From contig NZ_JAGIOP010000002.1 of NCBI RefSeq assembly GCF_017876775.1, forward strand, positions 62,001-126,000: a DNA stretch of 64,000 nt, in the 5' to 3' direction. The notes beneath the pieces were generated by a model. That model ran no database searches. It worked only from the letters and a program-made list of their open reading frames with translations, and was not told the origin of the DNA. The stretch's first letter is position 1; the number at the start of each line of letters is the position of its first letter. Position numbers and translations under genes: made by a program. The DNA is from Mycolicibacterium lutetiense. GTDB taxonomy: Bacteria > Actinomycetota > Actinomycetes > Mycobacteriales > Mycobacteriaceae. This document shows, piece by piece, positions 32,127 through 44,379 of the stretch.

Positions 32127-32813
32127 TCAGACCGACTTGGTGATGCCGTAGTAGGCGACCACGTCGTCGGTGTCGGTGGTGGAGCTGGTCAGGGTGGCGA
32201 ACGAGCGCAGGAAGGACTGACCGACGCAGCCGTCGACCTTGATGTGGACGTCTTTCAACGTGACGCGTACGGGAGCTGCTTTGAACGACTTCTTGTTGAC
32301 CGAGACGTTGGTGACGGTGCCCGGCTTGGGGTGGACTTCCAGGGTGCCCGACATTGGCATGCTCACGCCGGTCGGGATGATGCCGGCCAGCGTCGACCCC
32401 GAGGTGCTCAGGCCGATCGACCCGACGAGGCGGACCTGTCCCAGTTCGATGCCGCAGCCGATTTGGTAGCCGGTGTCGAGTGTGCCTCCGGTCAGGGAGG
32501 TGGATCCGCCTCCGGCGACGGTGCCGGTGAACGTGCCTGCCACGAGGTATTCGCGGGAGGATGCGGCGGTGGTCAGCGGAGCGACGGGCAGCTGGCTCTC
32601 GTCTTTGGCGGCCACGGTGAGCTTCCATCCGTCGGGGGTGGTGACGACACCGGGCTCGGCGGAGGCGACCAGTCCGTTGTCCGGTGGTGGGCCGGCGTCA
32701 ACGGCCGGATCGGCTGGGGGCGGGGGTGGTGGCGGGTCGGCCGACGCGAGGGGCGCCAGCGCTACCGGGGCCAACATGCATACAGCGGCCAAGGTGGCGA
32801 AACGATTCAACAT
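32127..32813 (-). CDS. MspA-family porin-like protein, copy 1
   Basis: 228 aa from ATG at 32813. Signal peptide MLNRFATLAAVCMLAPVA...ASA, then a Pro-rich linker. The beta domain follows MspA-type porins: SREYLVAGTFTG, GTLDTGYQIGCGI, VGSIGLSTSG, and a C-terminal RSFATLTSSTTDTDDVVAYYG. Two Cys (GCGI and VDGCVGQ) are probably bridged. MspA octamers form the main outer-membrane pore of fast-growing mycobacteria; this is a distant relative. The start is fixed by the identical GAGAGG-to-ATG arrangement in copy 2. Confidence 0.8.
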   Translation of the reverse strand: MLNRFATLAAVCMLAPVALAPLASADPPPPPPPADPAVDAGPPPDNGLVASAEPGVVTTPDGWKLTVAAKDESQLPVAPLTTAASSREYLVAGTFTGTVAGGGSTSLTGGTLDTGYQIGCGIELGQVRLVGSIGLSTSGSTLAGIIPTGVSMPMSGTLEVHPKPGTVTNVSVNKKSFKAAPVRVTLKDVHIKVDGCVGQSFLRSFATLTSSTTDTDDVVAYYGITKSV

Positions 32814-32905
32814 GCGGGAACTTGTGCCTCTCATGGGTTTTGAATCTGAGGGGTCGGCGTGGTGATCAGAGCGGGTCATGGTCGGTGTCGTTTGCGGGCC
32901 CGGGG

Positions 32906-33559
32906 TCAGACGGTTTTGGTGACGCCGAGGTAGGTGACGACGTCGTCGGTGTTGTCGGTGGAGCTGGTCAGGGTCGCGTAGGTGCGGATGAACGATTGAC
33001 CCGCGCATTGGTCGAATTTGATGCGGACGCCCGTGACGGTCACGCGGGTACCGGTGCCCTTGAACGACTTCTTGTCGATGGGGACGATGCTGACGGTGCC
33101 CGGCTTGAGATACACCTTGCCCTGCAGGCTGATACCGGTACCGAGGCTGCCATCACCGGCGGAGCCGGTGAACGGAATCCTGATGCCCGGTGTGAAGCTG
33201 ATGCCGGGGTTGATCTCGGTTTCGTCGTTGATGATGCCGCAGCCGATCTGAGTACCGGCTTCGAGTGTGCCGCCGGTCAGCTTGGTCTTGCCTGCACCTG
33301 AGACCTTTCCGGTGAAGGTGCCACCGACGAGGTATTCGCGTGAGGACACCGCGGTGGTCAGCGGGGCGACCGGCAGTAGGGTCTCGTTGGCGCCGGCTAC
33401 GGTGACGTGCCAGCCGTCGGGGGTGTCCAGGACGCCGGGAGCTGAGGACGGCATTGCGCCGGTGTCCGGCGGGGGCGGGGGATCTGCCGACGCGAGGGGC
33501 GCAATCGCCACAGGGGCCAACAGGCAGACTGCAGCCAGCGGGGCAAAACGACTCAACAT
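32906..33559 (-). CDS. MspA-family porin-like protein, copy 2
   Basis: 217 aa, a clear tandem paralogue of the next gene: same signal peptide (MLSRFAPLAAVCLLAPVA), same SREYLVGGTFTG, GTLEAGTQIGCGI, KKSFKGTGTRVTVTGV and C-terminal IRTYATLTSSTDNTDDVVTYLG blocks. Shorter Pro linker. An upstream ATG at 33628 would add 23 residues but has no counterpart in copy 1. Both genes read leftward with 92 bp between. The IS256-family element is inserted just upstream (right end of copy 2's promoter), which may alter its expression. Confidence 0.8.
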   Translation of the reverse strand: MLSRFAPLAAVCLLAPVAIAPLASADPPPPPDTGAMPSSAPGVLDTPDGWHVTVAGANETLLPVAPLTTAVSSREYLVGGTFTGKVSGAGKTKLTGGTLEAGTQIGCGIINDETEINPGISFTPGIRIPFTGSAGDGSLGTGISLQGKVYLKPGTVSIVPIDKKSFKGTGTRVTVTGVRIKFDQCAGQSFIRTYATLTSSTDNTDDVVTYLGVTKTV

Positions 33560-33678
33560 GTGTGAACTTGCGCCTCTCGTGGTTGAGATCCAGGAATTTA
33601 CATCGAGTTTGGGATCCATGTGATCCAAGGGATTTGTCGCGTCGAATCATTCGACGGGTCGAGTTGCAGCAAGGGGAG

Positions 33679-35137
33679 GAGCGTGTCAAGTTTTCTGTGT
33701 AGATCGCTTGTCTGAAACTTTCGGTTGTGGTGCTTACAGATACCGTTCGATGCGGTCTGGGTAGACCAGGGTGAGTTGTTCGAGGGCCTTCTTCCAGTTG
33801 GTGACTACCTGGCCTTCTACGAGTCGTCCTGGAGCTGTTCGGCTGCGTTTCTGACCGCGTTCCTTGGCGCGTTCGGCGGCGCGTTTGTCTTCGATGTTGC
33901 AGATCGCCAGCCACAGCAGTTTCACCACCGAAGCGTCGTTGGGGAACTGGCCGCGGTTCTTGGTGACCTTGCGCAGTTGGTAGTTCAGCGATTCGATCGA
34001 GTTGGTTGTGTAGATCACCCGGCGTAGCTCGGGCGGGAACGCCAGAAACGGGATGAACTGCTCCCACGCGCGTTCGAAAACCTTTGTCACCGTGGGGTTC
34101 TTCTTACCCAACTCCGATCCGGCGAAAGCATCCAATTCGGCGCGGGCGGCATCGGCGTTCGGCGCGGTGTAGACCGGTTTGAGCGCGGCGGCCACGGCTT
34201 TGCGGTCGCTGTAGGACACGAACCGCAGCGCGTTGCGGATCAGATGCACCACACACGTCTGCACGGCTGCTTGCGACCAGGTCGCCCCGATCGCCTCGGG
34301 GAAACCGGTCAGCCCGTCGCAGCACACGATCAGCACGTCTTTGATGCCGCGGTTGGCCAGATCGGCACACACCGCCGCCCAAAACGCCGCCCCTTCGTTC
34401 TGCTGGACCCAGATCCCCAGGACATGCTTGACCCCGGCCATATCCACGCCCACGGCGATGTGAGCCGCCTTGTTGCGGGTATGGCCACCGTCTTTGACCT
34501 TGACGATGATCGCGTCGAGGTAGATCACCGGGTAGATCGGGTCCAGCGGGCGGCGCTGCCAGGCGAGGACCTCATCGGAAATCTCGTCGACGATCTTGGA
34601 GATCGTCTCATGCGACACCACCGTGCCGATCGTGGATTCCAGATGAAATTGGATGTCGCGCAATGTCATTCCACCGGCGTACAGCGAAATGATCATGTCA
34701 TCGAGCCCGCCGGTACGACGCTGGCCTTTGGGGACCAGCCGCGGGGTGAACGAACCATCCCGATCCCGCGGGACGTCCAGGGGTACCGGGCCGGCCTCGG
34801 TGGCCACCGTCTTGGGTGAGGTGCCGTTGCGGGCGTTGGGCAGTGCCCGGCCGGCCGGATCGCCCTTCTCGTAGCCCAGATGATCGGTCAACTCGGCGGC
34901 CAGGCCGCGTTCCAGGGCCAGCTTGATCAGCCCGGGCAGCAAGCCACCCTCACCGGTCAGCGCGACCTCGCCGGTATCGATCTGGGCCAGCAGATCATCG
35001 ACTGCCCCCGAGGCCCGCAGCGCCTCAGCCATCTCCACCGTGGAGCCAGCCTCAGCCAACTGCGAATCCACGTCCTTGCCATCCGTCACGTCCTGAGATC
35101 CTTCCGTTAGGACCTACACAGAACATCTGACACCCCC
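33679..35137. mobile_element. IS256-family insertion sequence, intact
   Basis: 1459 bp with terminal inverted repeats (left GAGCGTGTCAAGTTTTCTGT, right end in reverse GGGGGTGTCAGATGTTCTGT, both running on into GTAG-A/G-TC) and an 8-bp target duplication AAGGGGAG at 33671-33678 and 35138-35145. A single intact transposase fills it. The ends, the duplication length and the transposase all agree with IS256. The intact duplication points to a fairly recent single insertion. Confidence 0.93.
33734..35089 (-). CDS. IS256-family transposase
   Basis: 451 aa, full length for the family. DDE residues: Asp in PVIYLDAIIVKV, Asp in LIVCCDGLTGFPEAI, and Glu in TTNSIESLNYQLRK. The typical C(2)H-like signature VVHLIRNALRFVS lies between the second Asp and the Glu. 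N-terminal DNA-binding region with GYEKGDPAGR. Catalyses transposition through a circular intermediate in this family. Confidence 0.95.
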   Translation of the reverse strand: MTDGKDVDSQLAEAGSTVEMAEALRASGAVDDLLAQIDTGEVALTGEGGLLPGLIKLALERGLAAELTDHLGYEKGDPAGRALPNARNGTSPKTVATEAGPVPLDVPRDRDGSFTPRLVPKGQRRTGGLDDMIISLYAGGMTLRDIQFHLESTIGTVVSHETISKIVDEISDEVLAWQRRPLDPIYPVIYLDAIIVKVKDGGHTRNKAAHIAVGVDMAGVKHVLGIWVQQNEGAAFWAAVCADLANRGIKDVLIVCCDGLTGFPEAIGATWSQAAVQTCVVHLIRNALRFVSYSDRKAVAAALKPVYTAPNADAARAELDAFAGSELGKKNPTVTKVFERAWEQFIPFLAFPPELRRVIYTTNSIESLNYQLRKVTKNRGQFPNDASVVKLLWLAICNIEDKRAAERAKERGQKRSRTAPGRLVEGQVVTNWKKALEQLTLVYPDRIERYL

Positions 35138-35305
35138 AAGGGGAGGGTTCCCAAGGGACGCAAACGGCCGACAATTCGGGCCGTGTTCCCGGCTAGTGAG
35201 GATCCCGTAACGCCCCTCTGCTGGACATACAACACAGCACCGGCACCTGCCCGTGTGTTGTGCTCATCAACCACGTTCCTTCCGCACAGCGACGACCGCT
35301 AGAAG

Positions 35306-35458
35306 CTAGCGAAAACCAACGTCGTTGATACGGGCAAAAATCGGGATGATTTCAAATACTCCGATGAGGGACCCGCTCGACCAGCAGGAGTAGATGAAGG
35401 TTGGCGTGGCACTGCTTTCGGCAGCCGGAGTGAACTCACCTACCTGCCAGGTGCCCAG
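35306..35458 (-). other. in-frame protein-like extension after the stop of the next gene
   Basis: Directly after the TAG stop (35459-35461) of the 119-aa gene the same frame continues for 50 codons to TAG at 35306. It reads LGTWQVGEFTPAAE, then PTFIYSCWSSGSLIG and VFEIIPIFARINDVGF. The composition is protein-like, hydrophobic and not GC-skewed. It has no start codon of its own, so it is either a former C-terminus cut off by a nonsense change, or a read-through tail. The rest of 35146-35305 shows nothing. Confidence 0.4.
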
Positions 35459-35818
35459 CTACGTGCCTGACGCTGCCCGACGGACCTCGGCTTCGCCGGG
35501 CACCAATTCGAGGTTGTCGCCGATGTCCACCGTGACTACAGCCGTGGCCTGGAACAGACCGTAGAAGTCGTCGGTTCTGGCGAACGTGTGTGCGCGGGAG
35601 AACAAGGGCTGCACGTCGAACACCTTCACCCGAAGCTTCTCGCGCGTGAGTCTGCCCAATTCCCGGCCGGATTCGGGATCGGTGATCACCTGATCCGAAT
35701 CGGACTGGACGGCAAAGACCATGCCTGCCATCACGCCCGCCTCAGCCCCACGATTGATGACCAACGTGTAGTCGTCCTCGATGAGGGCGACCTGACCGGT
35801 GAGGGCGTGCTCGGTCAT
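35459..35818 (-). CDS. hypothetical protein (119 aa)
   Basis: Beta-rich protein (ALTGQVALIEDDYTLVINRG, AGMVFAVQSDS, VITDPESGRELGRL, LRVKVFDVQPLFSRAHTF) with the outline of the FlgT/SH3-type barrel found in bacterial stress proteins. No signal peptide. Overlaps the upstream membrane protein gene by 4 nt, so the two probably act together. Ends with a TAG after which the frame stays open (see 35306-35458). Confidence 0.7.
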   Translation of the reverse strand: MTEHALTGQVALIEDDYTLVINRGAEAGVMAGMVFAVQSDSDQVITDPESGRELGRLTREKLRVKVFDVQPLFSRAHTFARTDDFYGLFQATAVVTVDIGDNLELVPGEAEVRRAASGT

Positions 35819-36573
35819 GATGCGGCGAGGGAAGTGTTGTCCCGCAGCGATTTTGCCGCGGAGCCGGCCCGGATTCGCGGCCGCGAGTCATGGTCGTCCA
35901 TCGACAGCATCGCGTCGACATGGCTTGCGGTGTCCTGCTCCGTGCCGAGCGTGAGTTCGACGGCGGTCTTGGCCTGGAAGAGCGCGATCATCGCGTGTTG
36001 TTGACGGTCAGCGCCAAAAGCGTTGAGGGCGAGCGTGAGCTTCTTGTCGACGTATTCGATCGAACGCTGTAGGTCGGGTGTCGAGGCTGCGACGGCCGGG
36101 CCTTCCACGCGGGCGGCGGGCTGTGCGCCGAGTCCGCTGTACCAGCGGTGTCCGAGCGCGCCGAGGGTGATCGAGCAGAGCGGGACCACCACGACGATGC
36201 AGACCAGGCCGATGGAGCCTCCCAGTGCAATCGCGCCGACAATGCCCAGAAGCATCACGGCACCCAGCAGGGCGAGCGCGCGCACGGCCGGCGGCACTGC
36301 CTCGACCGCCAAGGCCAGCTGCCGAACGGTGCGGGCGACATACCGGGCAACGCCGACGATGAACCCCATGATGGCGGTGACGGCATTGCGAGCGATCCGC
36401 CCCACCTCATCGGCTTGCTCGCGCGTCACCGGAGACTTGGGCATCGTCCAGACGCGCTGCTGCTGAGCGGGCGAACTGGCAACGGGTTCGGGTTCACTAC
36501 GCACCTCGTCGGCTTCCGGGCCGGACGTCGGGGGCACCGGGACAACGTTGGTCACATTCGCATCATCAACCAC
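35815..36573 (-). CDS. membrane protein with cytosolic helical tail
   Basis: 252 aa. Residues 1-55 are disordered and Pro/Glu-rich. Hydrophobic segments lie at about 66-82 and as a pair at 98-140 (LALLGAVMLLGIVGAIAL, GLVCIVVVVPLCSITLGAL). The C-terminal 90 residues are helical (QRSIEYVDKKLTLALNAFG, AMIALFQAKTAVELTLG). No known family. Coupled to the 119-aa beta protein. Possibly a membrane-stress or scaffold pair. Confidence 0.7.
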   Translation of the reverse strand: MVDDANVTNVVPVPPTSGPEADEVRSEPEPVASSPAQQQRVWTMPKSPVTREQADEVGRIARNAVTAIMGFIVGVARYVARTVRQLALAVEAVPPAVRALALLGAVMLLGIVGAIALGGSIGLVCIVVVVPLCSITLGALGHRWYSGLGAQPAARVEGPAVAASTPDLQRSIEYVDKKLTLALNAFGADRQQHAMIALFQAKTAVELTLGTEQDTASHVDAMLSMDDHDSRPRIRAGSAAKSLRDNTSLAAS

Positions 36574-36717
36574 ATCTGCATCATCGCGCCGTTTGCTCTC
36601 GATGCCGCTTCCGGCACGCCGATGATCCGCAATTTCAGCTCGGACATCCGGTGAAGGTTTGGGCGTCCTATAGCAAATCCCTTCCCCGGCGGGGCTGGTC
36701 CGCGCTATGAATCAAGG

Positions 36718-37014
36718 GTGAGCAACCATGTGAACCTGACACCGCAGGAAAACTCGTTGATCGATGAGAGCCATCCCGAGGCTCTGGCCCGCATGGACGA
36801 GAAGTCTCTGAAGGAACTGCAGAGCCGACTCAGGCAAGCGCGTGAGAAGAACTTCAGCCTGTTGCGGCGCCAGGGTGCCGCGCGGGTGGAGGCGGAAGGT
36901 GGCCGCGGCGCTGCCCAGCCGGCCAACGAGAAGCGGGGCGAAAAGGTGGACGTCTTCGATGAGGCATTGGCTCGGGTGAGCCAGCGCCTGGAAGACGTCG
37001 GCGACTCCGAATAG
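36718..37014 (+). CDS. small coiled-coil protein (98 aa)
   Basis: Charged helical protein with GTG start at 36718. It has long amphipathic helices (LARMDEKSLKELQSRLRQAREKNF split into two heptad runs) and a flexible Gly/Ala centre. No signal or membrane helix. Divergent from the membrane-protein pair. No family recognised. Confidence 0.7.
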   Translation: MSNHVNLTPQENSLIDESHPEALARMDEKSLKELQSRLRQAREKNFSLLRRQGAARVEAEGGRGAAQPANEKRGEKVDVFDEALARVSQRLEDVGDSE

Positions 37015-37041
37015 GAGCCGCCCGACTTTCCTGCGAAATAC

Positions 37042-37662
37042 TTACGTCAGATACGTTTCGTGCCCGGTCGGGAATCCACCGCCGTTGGTGGCGATGTGCA
37101 CGTGGTCGTAGTGGTTGGCCGTGTCCCCGCCGCGGTCGGACATCATTCGTGGCGCCTTACCGCGGTAGTAGATGTGCTGCCGGAAGATCAGGTGATTCAC
37201 GCCGATCCGATCGGCATTGTCGAGGACGTACGCGACGATCCGGTCCCCGAGGGCTTTACCTTCCGGGCTGCCGTAGTTCGGGATCATCACGTCGATCGCC
37301 AAGCCGTTCGGATGCCACTTCATCGAATCGGCCCGGACCCCACCGATGTCGAGAATCTGGGGGAACCGCGCGCTGACGGCGCGGGCCGCCAGGATGGTCT
37401 CGACCTGGAGGCCCTTTTCGGGGGCGCGGCCGGCCGGCAGGGGGAACCTCATGTTCCGCCGCACGCCGCGCTCGGCCGGTACAGCCGGTGCGGCCGGGGC
37501 GGCGGCGGGCTGGACGGCCGCTACGGGCACGACCTCGGTGTCGAGTTTGGCGGTCGGCCCGGTGTCCGCGCCGACGACGATGAGTGCGACGGCAGGCACG
37601 ACGACCGCAGCAATGGCTGCGGACCGGCGGCGCCGATCCATTTTCAACTGGTCTCTACCCAC
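37042..37662 (-). CDS. secreted LAS/M15-like protein, paralogue A
   Basis: 206 aa with an N-terminal signal-anchor (about 13-33, AIAAVVVPAVALIVVG) and a Pro/Ala linker. The C-terminal domain has WHPNGLAIDVMIPN (His-x6-Asp) and HYDHVHIATNGGG (HxH), the zinc pattern of LAS peptidases that cut peptidoglycan cross-links. GHETY ends the protein. Catalytic status untested. A second copy lies at 44380-45021 with the same motifs and sequence ending. Confidence 0.75.
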   Translation of the reverse strand: MGRDQLKMDRRRRSAAIAAVVVPAVALIVVGADTGPTAKLDTEVVPVAAVQPAAAPAAPAVPAERGVRRNMRFPLPAGRAPEKGLQVETILAARAVSARFPQILDIGGVRADSMKWHPNGLAIDVMIPNYGSPEGKALGDRIVAYVLDNADRIGVNHLIFRQHIYYRGKAPRMMSDRGGDTANHYDHVHIATNGGGFPTGHETYLT

Positions 37663-38043
37663 GGGAACCGGACCCTACCGGCGGGGCCGACGATCACTGG
37701 AATCGCGAAGTTGTCTGGTGCTGTCGATAGCAACCAGTTCGACGATCAGGCGTCAACCGTGGATTGACGCGCCCGGGTATCGCGGGAGCGCGAGGTAAGC
37801 ACGAGGCGAATCCTGGTGAACAACCAGGTCAGATATCTTTGCACACCCCGCTGCGGGTGCGGATATCAGGGGGTGGGCAGGGCATTCCCGGCCGACCCGA
37901 TTCGGCTCGATCGGAGTGACCTGCCCACGGGTGGGCAAAATTTATGGCATTTACCACATCTGTCTGCCAACAGTGCCTCCGGAGCGGCCGGCGACGGCGT
38001 AATTTGAGCGAATCTGGCCCGTCGAAAACGGGGAGCGTGACCC
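37663..38043. other. 381-bp intergenic region upstream of amine oxidase
   Basis: No gene seen. Holds a palindrome TGCCCAC-GG-GTGGGCA at 37922-37937, about 105 bp upstream of the oxidase start, which could be an operator. Otherwise there is nothing notable. Confidence 0.45.
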
Positions 38044-39408
38044 ATGACCGATGTCGACTGTTGCGTAGTGGGTGCGGGGTTCGCAGGCCTGACCGCGGCC
38101 CTGCGACTGAAGCAGGCGGGCCGCTCGGTGGCGCTGCTGGAGGCCCGTGATCGGGTTGGTGGCCGCACCTTCACCGAAGTGCTGCCGGACGGCACGTGGA
38201 TCGACCGGGGCGGGGCCTGGATCGGGCCGGGGCAGGATCGCATCAAAGCCCTGATGGCCGAGTTCGGCGTCGACGAATACAAGGAGTACGTCGACGGCAA
38301 CGCGATGATGGTCCTCGACGGCAAGCAGCACCGCTATTCCGGCACGATTCCGTGGGCGATGAGCCCGTGGGCGATCGCCAACCTCGGCGCCGGATTGCTC
38401 GAGGTGGAGCTCATGTGCAAGACGATTCCGTTCGATGCCCCGTGGGAGGCGAAGAAGGCCATTGAGTGGGACCGGATCAGCCTGGGTGAGTGGATCAACC
38501 GTCACATGCGCTCCAAGCAGGCCCGCGAGATGCTTGAGATGGCGCTTGCCGGCATCTACACCTCAGCGGGATCCGAGGTGTCGTTGTTGTGGGCGCTGCA
38601 CCAGATGGGGTCGGGCGGCGGGCCCGGCTTCGTCATTTCGAACCGGGGCGGCGCCCAGGATGCCCGGGTCCGCGGTGGGATGGGTGCCGTCTACGGGCCG
38701 ATGGCCACCGAACTGGGTGAGGCGCTGCATCTTTCACAGCCGGTGCACCTCATCGAGCAGGGCAACGATGGCGTGACGGTCCACGCCGACGGCACCACGG
38801 TGCGGGCACGGCAGGCGATCGTCGCGGTCCCGTTGGCCGTGGCGAGCCAGATCGCCTATGAACCAATGCTTCCCGTCGACCGGATGTTTCTTCATCAACG
38901 GATGCCCAGCGGCGCAGTCTTCAAGATCTCGGTCGTCTATGGCAACGCATTCTGGCGCGAGGACGGCTTGTGCGGGCAGTCCGCTGCTCCCGGCAGCCCT
39001 GCCACGTTGACCATCGACGCGTGCACCGACACCGGCACCCCGGGGATCATGTGCGTCATCACCGAAGGGCCTGCCGCCCGCCGGCTCGGGCTGCTCGACG
39101 CCGCGGAACGCAAATCCGCGGTGATCGGCGAGTTGATCGACCGGTTCGGTCCGAAGGCCGCGTCCCCGATCAGTTATCACGAGCAGAACTGGACAGTGGA
39201 GCGCTACTCGGGTGGCGGGATGATCAGTCACGCGCCGCCGGGTGTGCTGACCGAGTTCGGCCATGCCCTCCGGGAGCCGTGCGGGCGAATTCACTGGGCC
39301 GGCACCGAGAGTTCAGCAGTCATGTGCGGTTGGATCGATGGTGCGGTTCGGTCGGGCGAACGTGCCGCCGCGGAGGTGCTGGCCGCCGAGAGCGTGGCGG
39401 CAGCGTAA
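38044..39408 (+). CDS. flavin-dependent monoamine oxidase
   Basis: 454 aa. FAD-binding GAGFAGL (11-17) with the ELLEARDRVGGRT-type second block, IDRGGAWIGPGQDR, and a C-terminal GRIHWAGTESSAVMCGWIDGAV that closes around the flavin. Oxidises an amine to aldehyde with O2. Similar in layout to AofH-type oxidases. ATG at 38044. Cytosolic, monocistronic, divergent from the LAS-like gene. Substrate not determined. Confidence 0.93.
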   Translation: MTDVDCCVVGAGFAGLTAALRLKQAGRSVALLEARDRVGGRTFTEVLPDGTWIDRGGAWIGPGQDRIKALMAEFGVDEYKEYVDGNAMMVLDGKQHRYSGTIPWAMSPWAIANLGAGLLEVELMCKTIPFDAPWEAKKAIEWDRISLGEWINRHMRSKQAREMLEMALAGIYTSAGSEVSLLWALHQMGSGGGPGFVISNRGGAQDARVRGGMGAVYGPMATELGEALHLSQPVHLIEQGNDGVTVHADGTTVRARQAIVAVPLAVASQIAYEPMLPVDRMFLHQRMPSGAVFKISVVYGNAFWREDGLCGQSAAPGSPATLTIDACTDTGTPGIMCVITEGPAARRLGLLDAAERKSAVIGELIDRFGPKAASPISYHEQNWTVERYSGGGMISHAPPGVLTEFGHALREPCGRIHWAGTESSAVMCGWIDGAVRSGERAAAEVLAAESVAAA

Positions 39409-39476
39409 TTGGCCCGCGTAACGCGTTGGCGAGGGCTACCGTGCATTCGTCGGCGTCCGATCGCGAGGTGATATCG

Positions 39477-40753
39477 ATGCGCACACTCGACGAGTCGATG
39501 CTGGCCGACGACGAGGAACAAGACCGGCCTGTCGTCGATTTCCTGCGGGCGACACCGGGCCGGATCGCGGTGCTGGCGGTGTTTCTGGTTGCGGCAGTTC
39601 TCACCGTGGGTGTGGCGGCGTCGGCGATGGAGTCCAGCCGGCAACGCCAACTGGAGACCCTGCGTTCGCACACCGAACCGCTGGCCGATGCAGCGCAACG
39701 GATTTACGGTGCGCTGTCGTCGGCCAACACCACCGCGGCCACCGCGTTTCTGGCCGGCGGGGTCGAACCTCGCGAGGTCCGCGAGCGCTACGACGCGGCG
39801 ATAGGGGAGGCGTCGGCCGGCCTGGTCACCGCATCGAATGGGGTGTCACCCAACGACATTCCATCGCTGACGTTGCTCACCGACCTGTCGAACCAACTGG
39901 CGGTGTACACCGGCATGATGGCGACCGCTCGTGCGACCAACCGCGGCGGCCGCCCGATCGGCGTCGGGTACCTCAGCGAATCGTCCGCGCTGCTGCAGCA
40001 GGCCATCCTGCCCGACGCCGAGCGGCTGTACCGGACGCAGGCTCATGCTGTCACCGCATCGGGACGGTCGGCTGGCACACCGTGGGTGTTGATCGCAGGA
40101 GCCGCACTCGTGGTGGGGTTGCTGGTGGTGGCGCAGGTCTTTCTCGCCAGGCGCAGTCATCGGCGCCTCAACCCCGGTCTGGTGGTGGCCTCGGTGTTGA
40201 TGACCGTGCTCGCGGTGTGGTTGGCCGTGGCCGGACTGGTCGTGACGCAGGCGGTCAGTAGCGCGCGCACCGAAGGCAGCGAACCACTGGAATCGGCGGT
40301 GATGGCTCGGATTCTGGTTCAACAGGCCCGTGCCGACGAGATCCTCGGACTGCTCAAACGCGGGTCCGATCCGCTCTCCGACATCCGATTCGAACAACGC
40401 ACCACCGAAGTCGGCCGGATTCTCGACAAGCTTCCGGTGAACGGGGCGCAGGACGCGTTGCGATCCTGGAAGGAATCGCACGCCGAGGCCCGGCGAATGT
40501 TGGGCAGCGGCAACTACGCCGGGGCCGTGGCGATCGCGCGGGACGGCGGGCCGCAGCACTCAACGGCCCAGTTCGGCCGACTCGACGAGGCATTGGGAGG
40601 CGACATCGCCCGCCTGCGCGATCGGCAGCGCGACGGCATCACCCGCGCCTATGAGGCGCTGAGCGCACTTCCGGCCGGTGCCGCAGCCATCAGCGTGCTG
40701 GCGGCACTGGCGGTGGCCGCCGGTGTCGCGCCGAGGCTGAGCGAGTATCACTG

Positions 40754-40754
<1 letters not shown>
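39477..40754 (+). CDS. glnX: GlnX-like membrane sensor of the PknG pathway
   Basis: 425 aa from ATG at 39477 (AGGTGAT upstream). Four membrane helices at about 29-49, 200-222, 230-258 and 400-420, with a large extracytoplasmic domain of about 150 residues between the first two and a second one of about 130. In M. tuberculosis, GlnX sits next to GlnH and PknG and relays amino-acid status. The stop overlaps the next start (TGATG). Identified by synteny and topology. Confidence 0.85.
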
Positions 40755-43694
<2,940 letters not shown>

Positions 43695-43697
43695 CGT

Positions 43698-44345
43698 CTA
43701 ATCGTCCGACCGGGTGACACCGTGAACCACGGCGACACAGAGGGTGGCGCATTCGGCCGCGAGATCCTCGGGCGTTTCGGCGGAATCCTCAAGCCAGGCC
43801 TCGATGATCTGGTTCACCCCGCCGACCATGAACTGTGCGCCACGGCGCAATTCGGCCGGACTCGGCGCCGCTGACGGCAGCACATCCGGGGCGAGCTGCA
43901 CGATCAGGCCGGTGATCATCTCCAAGATGTGCGTGCGGTGCTCGGTCAGCCCGGCGACGCTGCTGACATCTCCGGTGGCGATGCGGTGGATGTGCGGATC
44001 GGCCGCGATGGTCTCGAGAAATGCGGTGAGTGCCGACCGGAGTTTGTCGGTCAGGGTGCCCGGGTCGCCGATGCCGGCGTTCACCAGCGCCGTCAACAGT
44101 TGATCCCGCACGTCGTCGGAAATGGCGAACAACAAGGCGTCTCGGGTCTCGAACTGTTCGTAGAAGTACCGCGACGTCAGCCCGGCGGCGCTGCAGACGG
44201 CACGGACGGTCACCTCGGTGATCCCGGATTCGCCCCAGATCTGTCGCCCGGCAGCGAGCAGCTTGCTTCGTCGCTCGGTGCGGCGGTCGGCTGCGCTGAT
44301 ACCGCCGTAGCCACGCACCACCTGTACGCGCTTCATCGACAGCAC
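43698..44345 (-). CDS. TetR/AcrR-family regulator
   Basis: 215 aa. N-terminal HTH (TVRAVCSAAGLTSRYFYEQFETRDALL, in parts, about 46-72) and an all-helical ligand domain. ATG at 44345, or 44336 three codons later. It converges with pknG (3-bp gap). No adjacent transporter suggests a target, and no operator is visible at its start. Confidence 0.9.
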   Translation of the reverse strand: MLSMKRVQVVRGYGGISAADRRTERRSKLLAAGRQIWGESGITEVTVRAVCSAAGLTSRYFYEQFETRDALLFAISDDVRDQLLTALVNAGIGDPGTLTDKLRSALTAFLETIAADPHIHRIATGDVSSVAGLTEHRTHILEMITGLIVQLAPDVLPSAAPSPAELRRGAQFMVGGVNQIIEAWLEDSAETPEDLAAECATLCVAVVHGVTRSDD

Positions 44346-44379
44346 CCTACCTGCCGCCCAGCTATTGCCCCTTCGGCTT

